DNA of 64,000 nucleotides from Peronospora farinosa (Eukaryota; Oomycota; Peronosporomycetes; Peronosporales; Peronosporaceae): contig CANTFK010000054.1 of assembly GCA_947646735.1 (NCBI GenBank), forward strand, positions 454,429 through 518,428, read 5' to 3'. Shown here piece by piece: positions 1-10,810 of the stretch. The notes beneath the pieces were generated by a model. It was not told the DNA's origin and did no database searches. It worked only from the letters and a program-made list of their open reading frames with translations. The translations under genes and the position numbers were made by a program. Each line of letters starts with the position of its first letter. Position 1 is the first letter of the stretch.

Positions 1-760
1 TCCCGAGGTGTGGGGCACGTCGACAAAGCATCCAACAGGCATTAACAAACAAGTTCCTGTCTTTCTTCGTTCGCCCATCAATCGCCCGTACTTTGGACAA
101 ATGTATTACATACAACTTGTCGCACTGAGGAGCTGAATGTTACATAATGCGAGAAGGGCTGGTTCAAATCAGACGTTCTTGCGACGAATATTATGAATGG
201 CTGTGCGCTTTGTTGTCTATTGACTTGTAATTTTCACCGACAATCATTATATGTCATTCGCTGTGACGTGTGTACACGACTTCCCATAAAACAAATGCTC
301 AATGAGAATGTTTCCATCATATAGTTGTCGTAACGTGTGCAGTCCTTGTAATGGCGTCGCAGGCTTGTGGACAGGGGTGTGTGTGCCGAGACAAGGCACA
401 AGCACACAAATGGTGATTGGACCAAACGTTCCAGTGATGAGATACAGACTTGATCGGACACTGAGTCAATGTATCTGGATAAACTTGGACATGGTAACAC
501 TAGCTCAGACAAATTACAAAATCCGGCAGTATAGCAAGCCTAGTTCATTCAAAGTCGCTGCTGTGCGAACGTCTGCACCACAGTCTAAATAAACAGGTGG
601 CGGCGCACACCGATGACGCATCAAGGACATGTGTTGAATTAATTGGCAAGCTCTTTTATTTCTGCGGACACCATCAGCCAGCCACCATACTGTCAAAATG
701 TCTACCCTCACTGCCTTTTTGAAGAGGAATCTCAATTGACTCTAGCATCCAGAACAAGTC

Positions 761-795
761 AGATTACTTCGGATACCACAAGTATCAAGTAATCT
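761..795. repeat. Imperfect inverted repeat / hairpin
   Basis: AGATTACTT (761-769) pairs perfectly with AAGTAATCT (787-795), and GATAC (772-776) pairs with GTATC (782-786), leaving a very small loop. It lies next to the tRNA-like A-box stretch, so both may belong to one decayed short element. Function is unknown. Confidence 0.5.
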
Positions 796-864
796 TGCTC
801 ACCTGAATGCAGATCACACCTCTAGTGTATATCGGTGCGTAGTGACCACTACACCATATCAGCC
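785..864 (-). repeat. Possible tRNA-derived SINE fragment
   Basis: On the minus strand from 864 the sequence begins GGCTGATATGGTGTAGTGG. TGGTGTAGTGG (846-856) fits the RNA polymerase III A-box consensus and the start resembles eukaryotic tRNA-Val. However, no 7-nt anticodon loop, standard T-arm or matching 3' acceptor strand follows, so it is not a functional tRNA. A decayed tRNA-derived SINE head is possible. Chance similarity is not excluded. Confidence 0.2.
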
Positions 865-1680
865 TCGAGTCTTCACACTCGCGTAACGTACGCTGCATAA
901 GAACCAACCTTTGTCTCTAATCTGTACACTCTGTGCACAAACAGCTTCTTCTTGTGTTCCGATGATGGGGCTATATCACCTCCACCATTGGTCTTCTTGA
1001 GTCTTTCAACTGGCTTTCCAACTTCATTGATGCACAAAAAGCATGTTGACACGCTAGGAGCAAGTGAACATAGCGAAGCTACAGTCAGATAGCTGCTACA
1101 ATTGGCAGGGAAAGCCCAACCACAACAATACGTTTAGAATTTGAAAAACGAATTGATTGCAGAGCCGGTCGTGTAATATTTTATACGTCTAAGATGCCAT
1201 CGCCTTCACAAAAGTAGCGATCACTGCACGTGCAAGTTAACTTGCGTAGCGGTACAGCTAAATGCATTGACATCTCTTTAGCATTCTGCAAAGGTAATTG
1301 AGACTCACAGAGACATCAGGTCGATTAGAGTGGAATGAAAATCCGCTGCTTTCTGCCTCGATCGCAAAGTAATGAGCTAGTATTCATTTCACCGTTAATA
1401 ATGCGCTGTTCCAATTGCAGTGTTGCCGCTAGAATGGATAGTGCTAACACTCATACAGGACGTTGAGCTGCACCTTTTTAGCATTTCGTTGCACCTACGC
1501 ACTGTAGGACAGTGCTCTATTGCATCCCTGTCCATGCATCGACTGAACTTTATACTTGATAAGGATAATCGATGGGACACGGCGGCTGTCGGCGCTTGAT
1601 CGTTGTCGTCGTTGTCGTCGTCGACTCTTTCATTTACACAAACAACGCCAAGCTCGCAAGTTGATCGATCACTTTCAATT

Positions 1681-2916
1681 ATGGCAAAATTTAACGTCCA
1701 TGATGTGGCCCTGCCGGACATCAAGCTCACTCCAGAGCGTCAGGCTTCATTAATTGCCGAAGTTGATGCGGTGGTGCAGAACACCCTCGAATTGCGATCA
1801 GCTTTTGCTGCAGGTGGCCATCAACTCGACACTTCGGCGTGGAAACTTGTTCATACAAAGGATGATGTACGCGCCTACCGTTCGCGTCGCGTGTTGCACG
1901 GAAGTGATTCATCCGATGCGCGTATCGAGACGTCGGACGCGCTTTCATCGTCATCGTCGTCAAGTTCTAAATCGACCATGAACAAACCCCCTGTCGTTAC
2001 ATCGTCGTCTTCTTCGCAAGAATGTGAACGTTTACGTACCAAGAAGACTTTGCGTCCACCTGCTGTGGTGCTTTCGGGAACGATCGATGGCACGCCCGAA
2101 GACGCCGCTTTGGGCATCTTGGCCGACTCGGAACAGCACTGCATGATGCGCCAGTCGTATCTGGGTACGGATCTCGAGGACTCCCGTTTGCTCTTTGTTT
2201 TGGTCCGACCGACACCCGATAGACCACTTGCATTCGTTGGGGTTAAGTGGGGACGTCAGACGTACGGCCGCTTTAGTCAACCTCGTGACTTTGTTTTTCT
2301 CGAGTCTATAGGTATTACAAAGAACTCGCGTGGCGAAACAGTCAGCTACGGTGTGCGTCAGTCGATAGATCTGTCGGACGTGCTGACGCTTCCGCGTTCA
2401 CCCGAAGTACTTCGTGGCCACATGTCGGCGTGTCAGACTTTCACAAACAACAGCGTCCCCGTGGCTGGCTCGCGTCATCGCACCGTCGAAATGTTTACTC
2501 GTGCATTCCTGCAGCTGGATGGCGACGTACCTGTAAACGTCGCTGCTTCGGCATTCGCTGAGAAGCTCATGACGCTCGTCAATACAATGGAGTGTGCGAC
2601 CTCCTACAAGCTCACATGGATGATGAGGCAATCGTCTCGCCAAGCTCGCTCAGGTACTGGCGTTCACGGGTCAAGTAGCCACTGTTCCAATTGCACGCGC
2701 AGTCTCAATAAGCTGACCAACCTGCTGCTTCAGCGCGGGGGGTCGTGTCAAATCTGCCGCCGTTCGTACTGCGGCAAGTGCTCGGTGTACAAGAAGATTT
2801 CGATTGGCATTGGCAACGAGGTGATGCAGAAATCCATGCTCTTCTGTCTCGAGTGCCTCTTGGAGGCCAAACAAGTCTCTGCTCACGAAGTGGCTGTTGA
2901 ACAGCTGAAATGGTAG
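1681..2916 (+). CDS. START-like / FYVE-type zinc finger protein (paralog 1)
   Basis: Intronless gene for 411 aa, with ATG at 1681 inside a longer open frame; the paralogs start at a comparable position. The N-terminal two thirds is START-like (lipid-binding fold), with a Ser-rich insertion near residues 85-125. The end (about 335-394) carries eight cysteines as four CxxC pairs (CSNC, CQIC, CGKC, CLEC), with CRRSYCGKC in the place of the FYVE basic motif. FYVE domains usually bind PI3P on endosomes, so a membrane or lipid-linked role is inferred. Its last 350 bp and 3' flank recur inverted at 9.69-10.81 kb. Family assignment is confident; the exact ligand is unknown. Confidence 0.85.
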   Translation: MAKFNVHDVALPDIKLTPERQASLIAEVDAVVQNTLELRSAFAAGGHQLDTSAWKLVHTKDDVRAYRSRRVLHGSDSSDARIETSDALSSSSSSSSKSTMNKPPVVTSSSSSQECERLRTKKTLRPPAVVLSGTIDGTPEDAALGILADSEQHCMMRQSYLGTDLEDSRLLFVLVRPTPDRPLAFVGVKWGRQTYGRFSQPRDFVFLESIGITKNSRGETVSYGVRQSIDLSDVLTLPRSPEVLRGHMSACQTFTNNSVPVAGSRHRTVEMFTRAFLQLDGDVPVNVAASAFAEKLMTLVNTMECATSYKLTWMMRQSSRQARSGTGVHGSSSHCSNCTRSLNKLTNLLLQRGGSCQICRRSYCGKCSVYKKISIGIGNEVMQKSMLFCLECLLEAKQVSAHEVAVEQLKW

Positions 2917-3687
2917 GTGGCTCCTTCTCACGAGGTCGTTTAGACTAAGAGGGTGAAGTACTCAATGAAGAGACCACAGCAGTCATAAGCTATTGCGTCG
3001 AAGCACATTGGTCTCGGGAACGTTTGGAAAGCGCGTTGAGTCGTACCGTAGCGTGTGTCCTCAAGCTATTTGTAGATAAATCTTGCATGGCAATGGAAGA
3101 GATCTTCATGCTCAATTGTTGTAGTCATCCTGTTTTATTGATACAGTCAGGTATATTTCGTGTTATTTTGAGCAGGTAAGAGATGAGATTATCGTGCTTC
3201 GACATCATTGCTAAGATGATCCCAAGTAGAGGGTCAAAGGCTTGCATGTTTCTTAGGCCAGGTAGAGAGTCAAAGGCTTGCATGCTTTTTGGGCCAAGGT
3301 CCTAAACTGAGCTGGCTGGCTGTACATGTAACCAGATTGGTTTGAAGCCACGAAAATGAGAATGAGCTGAGTAAACACACCTCTACATCCTGAACACTGC
3401 TCTAAACGCCCACATTGAAGCCACGAGCTGATCTCACAACAGTTTTGTCACAGATTATTTCCTGACGTTCGTGTCAGTTTTGATAACTAATGCGGTAGGA
3501 CTAGACATCGTGAGCATTCTGGACGATACTCTCGGATCCGTATTCATTTGCGTTAGCAAGCTAAGATGTTACCGACATTTCTAGCTCAATATCTACCCCA
3601 GCTCGTATATAAAACGCTACCGCAGCACAAACGTATTTTGATTCCTTTCGCCCGCTCGCGGCAAGGAGTGTCAAACCAAGAGGCCAC
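2565..3687 (+). repeat. Inverted repeat arm 1 (1.1 kb)
   Basis: This stretch, from inside the 3' part of START-FYVE paralog 1 through its downstream flank, is matched almost base for base by the reverse complement of 9690-10810. The shared sequence stops at GCTCATGACGCTCGTC on the coding side and at GGCCAC on the far side. High identity in both coding and non-coding parts indicates a recent event. Confidence 0.9.
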
Positions 3688-3955
3688 GGCAGCGCAATAT
3701 ATAGAGGGACAGGACTTTAATTAAGAAACTTTTAAACGGACATGATATGATGTCATGCCAATGAAGCATTTCGAACGTCATATAGACTTAGGTGACTGCA
3801 TATAGTGAAGACATTGGGCCCTTACTGGACCAGTGGTGGACAAGTGGGATGCACAATGAAAGAAATCATTGATACATGTAAAAGGAACATTCATCAATGC
3901 AAAGTACCTGCACAGTTACTTGCATTCTGTCCCGAAGATTCAAGGACGATTGCAA
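2917..3955. other. Intergenic between START-FYVE 1 and Nudix copy 1
   Basis: No gene is visible. It holds the rest of inverted-repeat arm 1 and, from 3816, the start of the direct repeat that carries the Nudix effector. Around 3229-3300 a phrase of about 40 bp (GTCAAAGGCTTGCATG with flanks) occurs twice in tandem. Confidence 0.7.
3229..3300 (+). repeat. Two-copy tandem repeat of about 40 bp
   Basis: AGAGGGTCAAAGGCTTGCAT and AGAGAGTCAAAGGCTTGCAT head two adjacent units, each ending in a GGCCA-containing phrase. The inverted arm near 10080-10150 carries the same pair, so the doubling predates the inverted duplication. Confidence 0.7.
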
Positions 3956-5522
3956 TTAAACCTCCGGCTTCGTTTCTTCAGGCATCTTCAGCTTCAGCTT
4001 GGCAAGCTTCGCGTCCTTAGGCCGTTGTTGAGTACCAAAAAGTCTCTCTACTCTCTGCAGATTTGCAGCCATTACGGGATCACTGTGTTTTATCAACGCA
4101 ACTGCATCGTCGAAAGCAAACTAACCAGTATCAAGATTAGTTTCCCGCGTTTGAATACAGCACCCCACAATATGGTCCTCTTACCAACCCGCGCAAACGT
4201 CCGTCCTCAGAAAACATTTCATACGCTTTGCCCACTGCTTCACCCTCTTTTTTTCCGTATTGTATGCCCTGACCTTCGCCCCCATCCATGACCCAAGTCT
4301 CCCACCGACTCATTTCTACTTTGTCACCTGGTTTCTTTGGCTGTTTAACAACAACCTTATTCTCGAGTCGTTTTCGAATTGTTACTGCAAACTACACACG
4401 AGACGTCAGCATTGAGGAATTAGTGCACCTACAATAGTCATGAGGCTTTAACGTACTCCACATTCTTCCAGTGTCTCGCGTAATGCCGCTTGTTCTGGCT
4501 GTTCACCTATATTTCGGCCTCCCTTTACAGTGATCCAGTTGGACTTGGCTTGGTTCGAGCTCGATATGATGACCATTTCGACATCCTCTTTATTGGCATA
4601 ATGATAACCTTGTTTACCTTCTACCCGTCTCACAAAAGGTCCCCCGTCCTTGTGACGTATAGTAACACAAAATGACATCACTTTCTCACCAAACTTGTTA
4701 ATCATTTGTCCGTCTCTGCCAATAGAAGAATGCATAAGAGGAGCCGCGCCTCCTCTTCTTCTGATCACCTCTTTCTCTTCTTCGGTTCTTTCTAGCGCCA
4801 TTCCAGTTCCAGATTGTTTGTGTAAGATTTGGCCACTGTCCCAGCGACGTCCTCTTTCGATCTCCAATTCCAGTAATCTTGATAGCCCATCTACGCTCAA
4901 TTTATCATGAGGATAATTTTCCATTCGCTTCCGAATCGGATCCAGTTTCAATATCAACTTCTTCTCGTCCACGATTACTTCTCGTGGTTTGTGTGGTGCC
5001 AAATTGTCAAATTCACGTAGACGTAATTCAACTTTTTCGGGAAATGTGACTGGAGCTGGTGACATTTCTTTAGTTTTAAGTGATTCAACTTTGTTGAGAG
5101 TTGGGCGTATATTTGCTTTTTCAAGTTTCTGTATCGCTGCTTGGACTTCAGTTGATGCTGCATTTTCAAACATCTCTATAGGATAGATCTTGACATTGGT
5201 AAGATGTCTGGAGACAGCCGACAGTGCGCGAGAGTTGTTCATTGCAGCCGCCTCAACGCCTAACTTGCGAAGGTTTGCACCAGCACAGCTCGGCAAGAAC
5301 AAAGTCAGGATCACCAAAAAAAGCAAACCCATGGGAAATCAAAAGGAACACTACGTAGTCAAACGCGGAATGAATAAATTTTCAAATTGATGCATTGGAA
5401 CCGAGCACATTCTCGAGATGTTCCTATCCAACCAACACATGTATACAATCAGGCAATATAAACATGAATGCACAACAGAGCGACCAATTGTTGAAAATGT
5501 CACACATGAAAGCACGTACGTA
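3816..5522 (+). repeat. Direct repeat copy 1 (Nudix effector block)
   Basis: Shares near-identical sequence with 11232-12855, covering the 3' flank, three exons, two introns and 5' flank of the Nudix effector gene up to GCACGTACGTA. The only strongly different parts are the middle of exon 1 and the end of exon 3. Confidence 0.9.
3956..5332 (-). CDS. Secreted Nudix-domain effector-like protein, copy 1 (3 exons)
   Basis: Model: exon 1 5332-4457, intron 4456-4392 (GTACGT...GTGTAG), exon 2 4391-4185, intron 4184-4121 (GTAAGA...GGTTAG), exon 3 4120-3956; 415 aa. Residues 1-18 are a hydrophobic signal peptide. The end of exon 1 is a complete Nudix box (G-x5-E-x7-RE-x2-EE-x-G, residues about 271-292), and exons 2 and 3 add the rest of a Nudix fold, including an FDDA helix. 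Nudix enzymes hydrolyse nucleoside-diphosphate-linked substrates; secreted Nudix proteins such as Phytophthora sojae Avr3b act in host cells. No canonical RXLR-dEER motif is visible. Without splicing the frame stops two codons past the box, so the introns matter. The splice sites are my inference, supported by an identical layout in copy 2. Confidence 0.8.
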
Positions 5523-5807
5523 AATGGACTTTTCGTAAGAAATACGTAGCAATTAATAGCGTTTATTATCGACTTGGCTACTGACGACGTTACGGCACAA
5601 GGTCATATGGTGCCCATCACATGCTAGATTTGCTGTATCGATAGGTGCCTTATTAACACTCGTCGTAAAAGTCAAGATGGTAGCGTCAATTCAGCTACAT
5701 TTACGCTTGATATTTTTAACGCCCCGCTGCTTGCACTAAGATATTGTAGTACGTTCTTGTAAGTCCCATGGTCCGGTCACCGAAGAGATCCACCCGTGCA
5801 TACACTG

Positions 5808-5842
5808 TTGCTCACGAGGGACCGGCGTTGCTCATGAGGTCA
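5808..5842 (-). repeat. Inverted copies of the 19-bp minisatellite
   Basis: TTGCTCACGAGG and GTTGCTCATGAGG here are reverse-complement versions of the 19-bp unit repeated at about 6051-6122, so about 1.5-2 units flank the opposite side of the intervening sequence. Confidence 0.7.
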
Positions 5843-6310
5843 CGGAATAATTAACATCCGGCAACCACGAATGGTATACAGACTCGTCTGCCTCTTTCTC
5901 TCTAACATATTGACGAGACGGATAAGAACAATCCAGCACAACAAATGGCTGGGCGACGTCTAGAAGAGATATCACTTCAATAAAGCGAGAGTGTGCAAAG
6001 TCGCGTAGTCGCAGCAAATCTGCGCGCGAAGCAGAGCCGTACGCCAGTTCCTCGTGAGCAACGCCGGTCCTCGTGAGCAACGCCGGTCCTCGTGAGCAAC
6101 GCCGGTCCTCGTGAGCAACGCCGTGGTTGTACGGAGCTGGTCACCTGTAACGGCTTTCGGGGTTGTCTGGCTATGCCGCATAGCATTTAACGGATACCTT
6201 TAAGGTATGTTTCGGCTCGTCGGCACTCTCGCTTTGCGATGGCTCGAAAGTTTTCTCATGCTCTTTTTTAAAATATCTCTTAACGTTGCGGCGAAAACGA
6301 TCACGTTCGC
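5832..6310 (-). pseudogene. Unidentified decayed coding fragment
   Basis: Read on the minus strand, 6310-6190 and 6080-5832 give protein-like stretches (one contains RDRFRRNVKRYFKKEHEK; a later one PFVVLDCSYPSRQYV). They are separated by in-frame stops and by the minisatellite. I do not recognise the family. A host gene fragment or a mobile-element remnant is possible. Confidence 0.3.
6051..6122 (+). repeat. 19-bp minisatellite, about 4 units
   Basis: The unit CCTCGTGAGCAACGCCGGT is repeated head to tail about four times with almost no differences. Inverted units at 5808-5842 place the stretch 5843-6050 between opposed repeats. Confidence 0.85.
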
Positions 6311-8199
6311 TTGCTAGAAACGTTACTTGGTTGTGTTGTCTATCACAAGCTGGTGATGCAAAAAAAACTGCAAAGGATGTGCCATGTGCGTTCCCACACG
6401 GCAGTGTGTGCAGCCACCTCGTTTGAATCGTTTTACGAGTTAGTTGCTTCTGGACTACCTTGGATAATCCTGGTGCGCGTCTGCTGCTTGCACTGTTTGC
6501 AAGGAAGCTTTGAAGCCGTCCAAGTGCTCATCGTTCTCCTGTCCAGTGGCACATGAGCGTCTACCGACACGCTTTCAAGCACGGGCAGAAAGCTCATATG
6601 CCACTGGCGGGCATTGTTCAACAGATGTGTTCGAGTGTTTCTTTCACTCCTGAGCTTACGACAACTGTTGGCTTGGTGTCGTGCTTTGGGTGGAAGAGGT
6701 ATGCAGCTGCGTCACTGCCACTCTATACGCGATCCACACTTGGTATGCGGTGAGCTCTTTCATAAGAGCCCATAGAGTAATTGGCGTTTGCTGTAAAGCC
6801 ACGCACTTCTCCGCGCTGAATCCTGGAGCGTCTCCGTAGATCTTGTTAAAGTCATTTCTGAACCTTAGACGGTTGTTTCAAGACCATAACTACGTGTTTA
6901 TTCGCAATCCGGGCACGCTTCATGAGAACCCGAGGATGAGCAGATTCGCATAGAATACGATTCGCCTCTGCGTTTTGGCGCTTTCGGAGCAACAATCAGC
7001 TTTCGTCTGCTGATCCCCGATGTTCTTTGCGGCAATCCTGCAACGAATTTCTTTGCTTTCTTGCTCCAAAGTGATGACGCTCCGCTAATCTCCATTAATG
7101 CAGTCCGTGGTGTATTGTCATGTGTGTTCCTTTATCAGTTGCGTGGGATGGCGCGGTAGTCGGTCCTTTCGTACTCGAAGCGCTTCACCCACAGCTAAGC
7201 TTAGAATCGATAGGCCTCAGCGTCATAGTTTGGCATGTTGATACCTGGTTGCGCTTACCATCGAAATGACGAAGGAGAAACCCAATCCGATGCAATGCAG
7301 TTTTGCTATAGTGCCTTATCGGTGTTTTTACGTTCCGTTGTCGGCCAAAAAATACGTAGGTCAGAACGCTTTGTCAACTGAAGTCATTACTCAGGAAGTG
7401 TGATGAAGGGGTCAAGAGAGCTCCACCGCCCGTTTGTCTGCTCGCCTAGCTAATTGCCTTCAATTGTAAGGCTTTCGACCGGGTGTACTGCTGCTGCCTA
7501 CCCTTAGGTTCCGGCAGTGTTGGCAACATAAGGATCCGATCAACTGCTAAAGATGTGTTTCCGGGGATTTTGCAATTCTTGGATAGCTGCCGTTTCCTTT
7601 CATGGCGCGTAGGTACTCCAGCTGTCCATTTCTGCGTTGCTCCACTGAAAGTCTATGCCTGTCAGACATAAGATAGATGTATTTGCGGTGGTGGGCTACC
7701 GTATGGCGTGTTTCACCCGTGTGTTTTGCATGGAACCAGTATGGAGGCCAGCCCGACTTCTCCCGCGTGGTTGGGCGTGTATAGAAGCGCTGGATTGATC
7801 ATTGGCGACGGGCCGCAAAGGCGACATGTGTCGCCTTTGGGCGACATATGTCCATTGCAGATAAGTTTGCATCTGAATGGGCACAAGTGCTAAGCTCCTA
7901 CCATCGATCTGGAAGTCTTACCTACAACTCTAAAGAATTGTGCGACGATCCCGAAGGAACAGCACTAAACTGCTGTCGACAATAACCGACTTTCACGTCC
8001 GATTACAGAAGCTAAGGCATTTAGCCATGCACGGACTGAGTAGCGCACGAAGCGGCCGGCCAGGATGATTTGAACAACAACCTTTACAGAGATACATCAG
8101 CGCTGCTGGTCCAGTTCTGGTCATCATCAGCAACCAAACTTGCAATGGGGCGAATCTGCCCTCCTCGTTTTCTAATAGCCTCATTTTTTTCTTGGGAGA

Positions 8200-9210
8200 A
8201 AAAGGTGACACGGACGACGCGATGGATTATCGACCGATGTCTTTACTACAAACGAGCTACAAGGTGTTTGCCAAGGTGCTGGCAACGCGATTACAACCTA
8301 CGTTACCTTATGCTATCAGCGACTCCCGATAGAGCTTGCTTAATTCGTCGAATTCACACTAGCACGACAGCCAATTTCGTCGTAAACGGTTGTCATTCCG
8401 CACTTCTTCTGGTTCGGTCAGGGATTCGACAAGGGTGTCCTCTAGCACCTCTTTTGCTTATGTTAGTAGTTGCGGTTTTGGGTCTCGCACTTCAGCAGGA
8501 CCCCAATCTTTACGTGACTACAAGCGCCCGGGCAGGTCGGTCAGACCTACCTTTACTCGGCATTTATGGATGACACCACCCTGTTCCTGGAGAAAGCGGA
8601 ACCAATTCCCTATGCTATGCATGTCATACGAGCATTTGGCGCTGTTTCCAGTCTACATGTTCAACCGGTAAAGATTCAGCTGCTCTTTTTGAATCGGTCT
8701 GTCAAGTTCGAGCGGTACGAGGGCATCGGTGTCATCCGCACGGGCGAAATAACTCGGTACTTGGGCTATGAGATTGGAACTGAAGAGTTAGTGAATAAGA
8801 CCTGGGCCCAGAGGATTCAAACGATCTAAAGGCGTTTTTAACAGCGACACAAATGCCAACGTGAAGAATCCCATATCCACCGACAACTCCATTGTGCTTC
8901 CAACATTATTATCCATTGCGATAGTTTTTAAACACCTCAATGGGCGGAAAAGGGATTGCACAAAATTTACAAGCAGTTTCTGTGGGCGCATGCAGCAACG
9001 ACGAAAAGCAGTTGCCACAAGGTAAATCTCGGGCTGCTTGTGACGCTAAATCAAGTGGGAGGCATTGAGCTAGCGGCAGTTTCAGTAGCGGTCAAGTCAC
9101 AACGAACAAAGCATACGGTGGCTTGGCTTACTCAAAATCCAGATAATACTTTGCTGCCTGGCGGGTATGGGCTCATCGGAGCAGTCAGGATTCAGACGAA
9201 ACAATAGTGA
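8200..9210 (+). pseudogene. Decayed LINE reverse transcriptase
   Basis: In three plus-strand frames, successive non-LTR reverse transcriptase blocks are readable: DYRPMSLLQTSYKVFAKVLA (about 8223-8285), a stretch ending SGIRQGCPLAPLL (about 8416-8454), a DDTTLFLE catalytic box (about 8569), RYLGYEIGTEE (about 8757) and a C-terminal stretch with IYKQFLW (about 8962). The block between the first and second, which normally carries the first catalytic aspartate, is missing, and stops and frame changes separate the rest. It is a dead element lying between the two duplicated effector blocks. Confidence 0.8.
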
Positions 9211-9689
9211 CGATAGCTCAGGCTAAACTACAGGCACCGCCTCTCAGGATCTATTGCAAGAGCTGGCAGAACGGTTCGCCTCAACAACAGACTAGATGAC
9301 CTCGTGGAGCGACGAGGGGTGGCAACATGCCGTCCAGGACCAGGCACAACAGGATTGAGAACTGAACCTTCGAGCAACTGCAAATTTAGCGTACGAGGTT
9401 AGTGGAATTCGTATTGCGGGTGCAAATACCTCCGGACCCACCCCCATTCGGACGCGAATCTGAGACGGTGAGCAACAGCCCTTTTGCTTTTATCCCCGGA
9501 CTTACCTATCAATATAGGACTAACCTCGACACCTGCGCCTTAGACAGGCACCACCATGTTTGAAAAGCTATAGCTGAAGGCCTTTCGGCAAAGGCATAAT
9601 CGAAGGCCACTTGAAGGAGATCGAGCATGGCCAAATCCGGCCCGTCACTCTACACCAAACTACTGATGGGATACACTGGTTTTCTTTCG

Positions 9690-10810
9690 GGTGGCCTCTT
9701 GGTTTGACAAACTTGCCGCGGGTGAGCTTAGGAATCAAAAGACGTTTGTGCTGCGGTAGCGTTTTATATACGAGCTGGGGTAGATTTTGAGCTAGAATGT
9801 CGGTAACGTCTTAGCTTGCTAACACAAATGAACACGGATCCGAGAGTATCGTCCAGAATGCTCACGATGTCTAGTCCTACCGCATTAGTTATCAAAACTG
9901 ACACGAACGTCAGGAAATAATCTGTGACGAAACTGTTGTGAGATCAGCTCGTGGCTTCAATGTGGGCGTTTAGAGCAGTGTTCAGGATGTAGAGGTGTGT
10001 TTACTCAGCTCATTCTCATTTTCGTGGCTTCAAACCAATCTGGTTACATGTACAGCCAGCCAGCTCAGTTTAGGACCTTGGCCCAAAAAGCATGCAAGCC
10101 TTTGACCCTCTACCTGGCCTAAGAAACATGCAAGCCTTTGACCCTCTACTTGGGATCATCTTAGCAATGATGTCGAAGCACGATAATCTCATCTCTTACC
10201 TGCTCAAAATAACACGAAATATACCTGACTGTATCAATAAAACAGGATGACTACAACAATTGAGCATGAAGATCTCTTCCATTGCCATGCAAGATTTATC
10301 TACAAATAGCTTGAGGACACACGCTACGGTACGACTCAACGCGCTTTCCAAACGTTCCCGAGACCAATGTGCTTCGACGCAATAGCTTATGGCTGCCGTG
10401 GTCTCTTCATTGAGTACTTCACCCTCTTAGTCTAAACGACCTCGTGAGAAGGAGCCACCTACCATTTCAGCTGTTCAACAGCCACTTCGTGAGCAGAGAC
10501 TTGTTTGGCCTCCAAGAGGCACTCGAGACAGAAGAGCATGGATTTCTGCATCACCTCGTTGCCAATGCCAATCGAAATCTTCTTGTACACCGAGCACTTG
10601 CCGCAGTACGAACGGCGGCAGATTTGACACGACCCCCCGCGCTGAAGCAGCAGGTTGGTCAGCTTATTGAGACTGCGCGTGCAATTGGAACAGTGGCTAC
10701 TTGACCCGTGAACGCCAGTACCTGAGCGAGCTTGGCGAGACGATTGCCTCATCATCCATGTGAGCTTGTAGGAGGTCGCACACTCCATTGTATTGACGAG
10801 CGTCATGAGC
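9690..10810 (-). repeat. Inverted repeat arm 2
   Basis: Reverse-complement copy of 2565-3687. It holds the last exon part of a START-FYVE gene plus its 3' flank. Its outer boundary at 10810 falls inside the former coding sequence, so the copied gene is cut off in the START-like region. Confidence 0.9.
10462..10810 (-). pseudogene. Truncated START-FYVE copy (FYVE end only)
   Basis: Encodes the last roughly 115 residues of paralog 1, including all four CxxC pairs, with no visible inactivating change inside the retained part. The upstream coding sequence is absent beyond 10810, where unrelated sequence begins. It could only be expressed as a short zinc-finger peptide from a non-native start, so I call it a truncated pseudogene. 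Confidence 0.8.

Larger units (their letters stand above)
1..1680. other. Intergenic, no supported gene
   Basis: No open frame here has a recognisable domain; the ORFs are short and unremarkable. Two structural items are listed separately (a hairpin at 761-795 and a tRNA-like A-box stretch on the minus strand at 846-864). The stretch immediately before 1681 is the presumed 5' region of the first START-FYVE gene. The open frame of that gene extends upstream to 1603 without an ATG. Confidence 0.6.
5333..8199. other. Degenerate sequence between Nudix copy 1 and LINE relic
   Basis: No intact gene. It includes a 19-bp minisatellite with inverted copies, a minus-strand stretch (about 5832-6310) with coding character but stops, and open frames at 6311-6753 and 7483-7671 that I cannot assign. 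Parts of 7.1-7.7 kb could be upstream remnants of the LINE, but no endonuclease motif is clear. Confidence 0.5.

Noticed and set aside
785..864. Functional tRNA gene on the minus strand
   Set aside because: No 7-nt anticodon loop, T-arm or closing acceptor stem.
7460..7490. FDRV-like phrase as the missing LINE catalytic block
   Set aside because: It lies 700 bp before the first RT block, in the wrong order, and the surrounding residues do not match.
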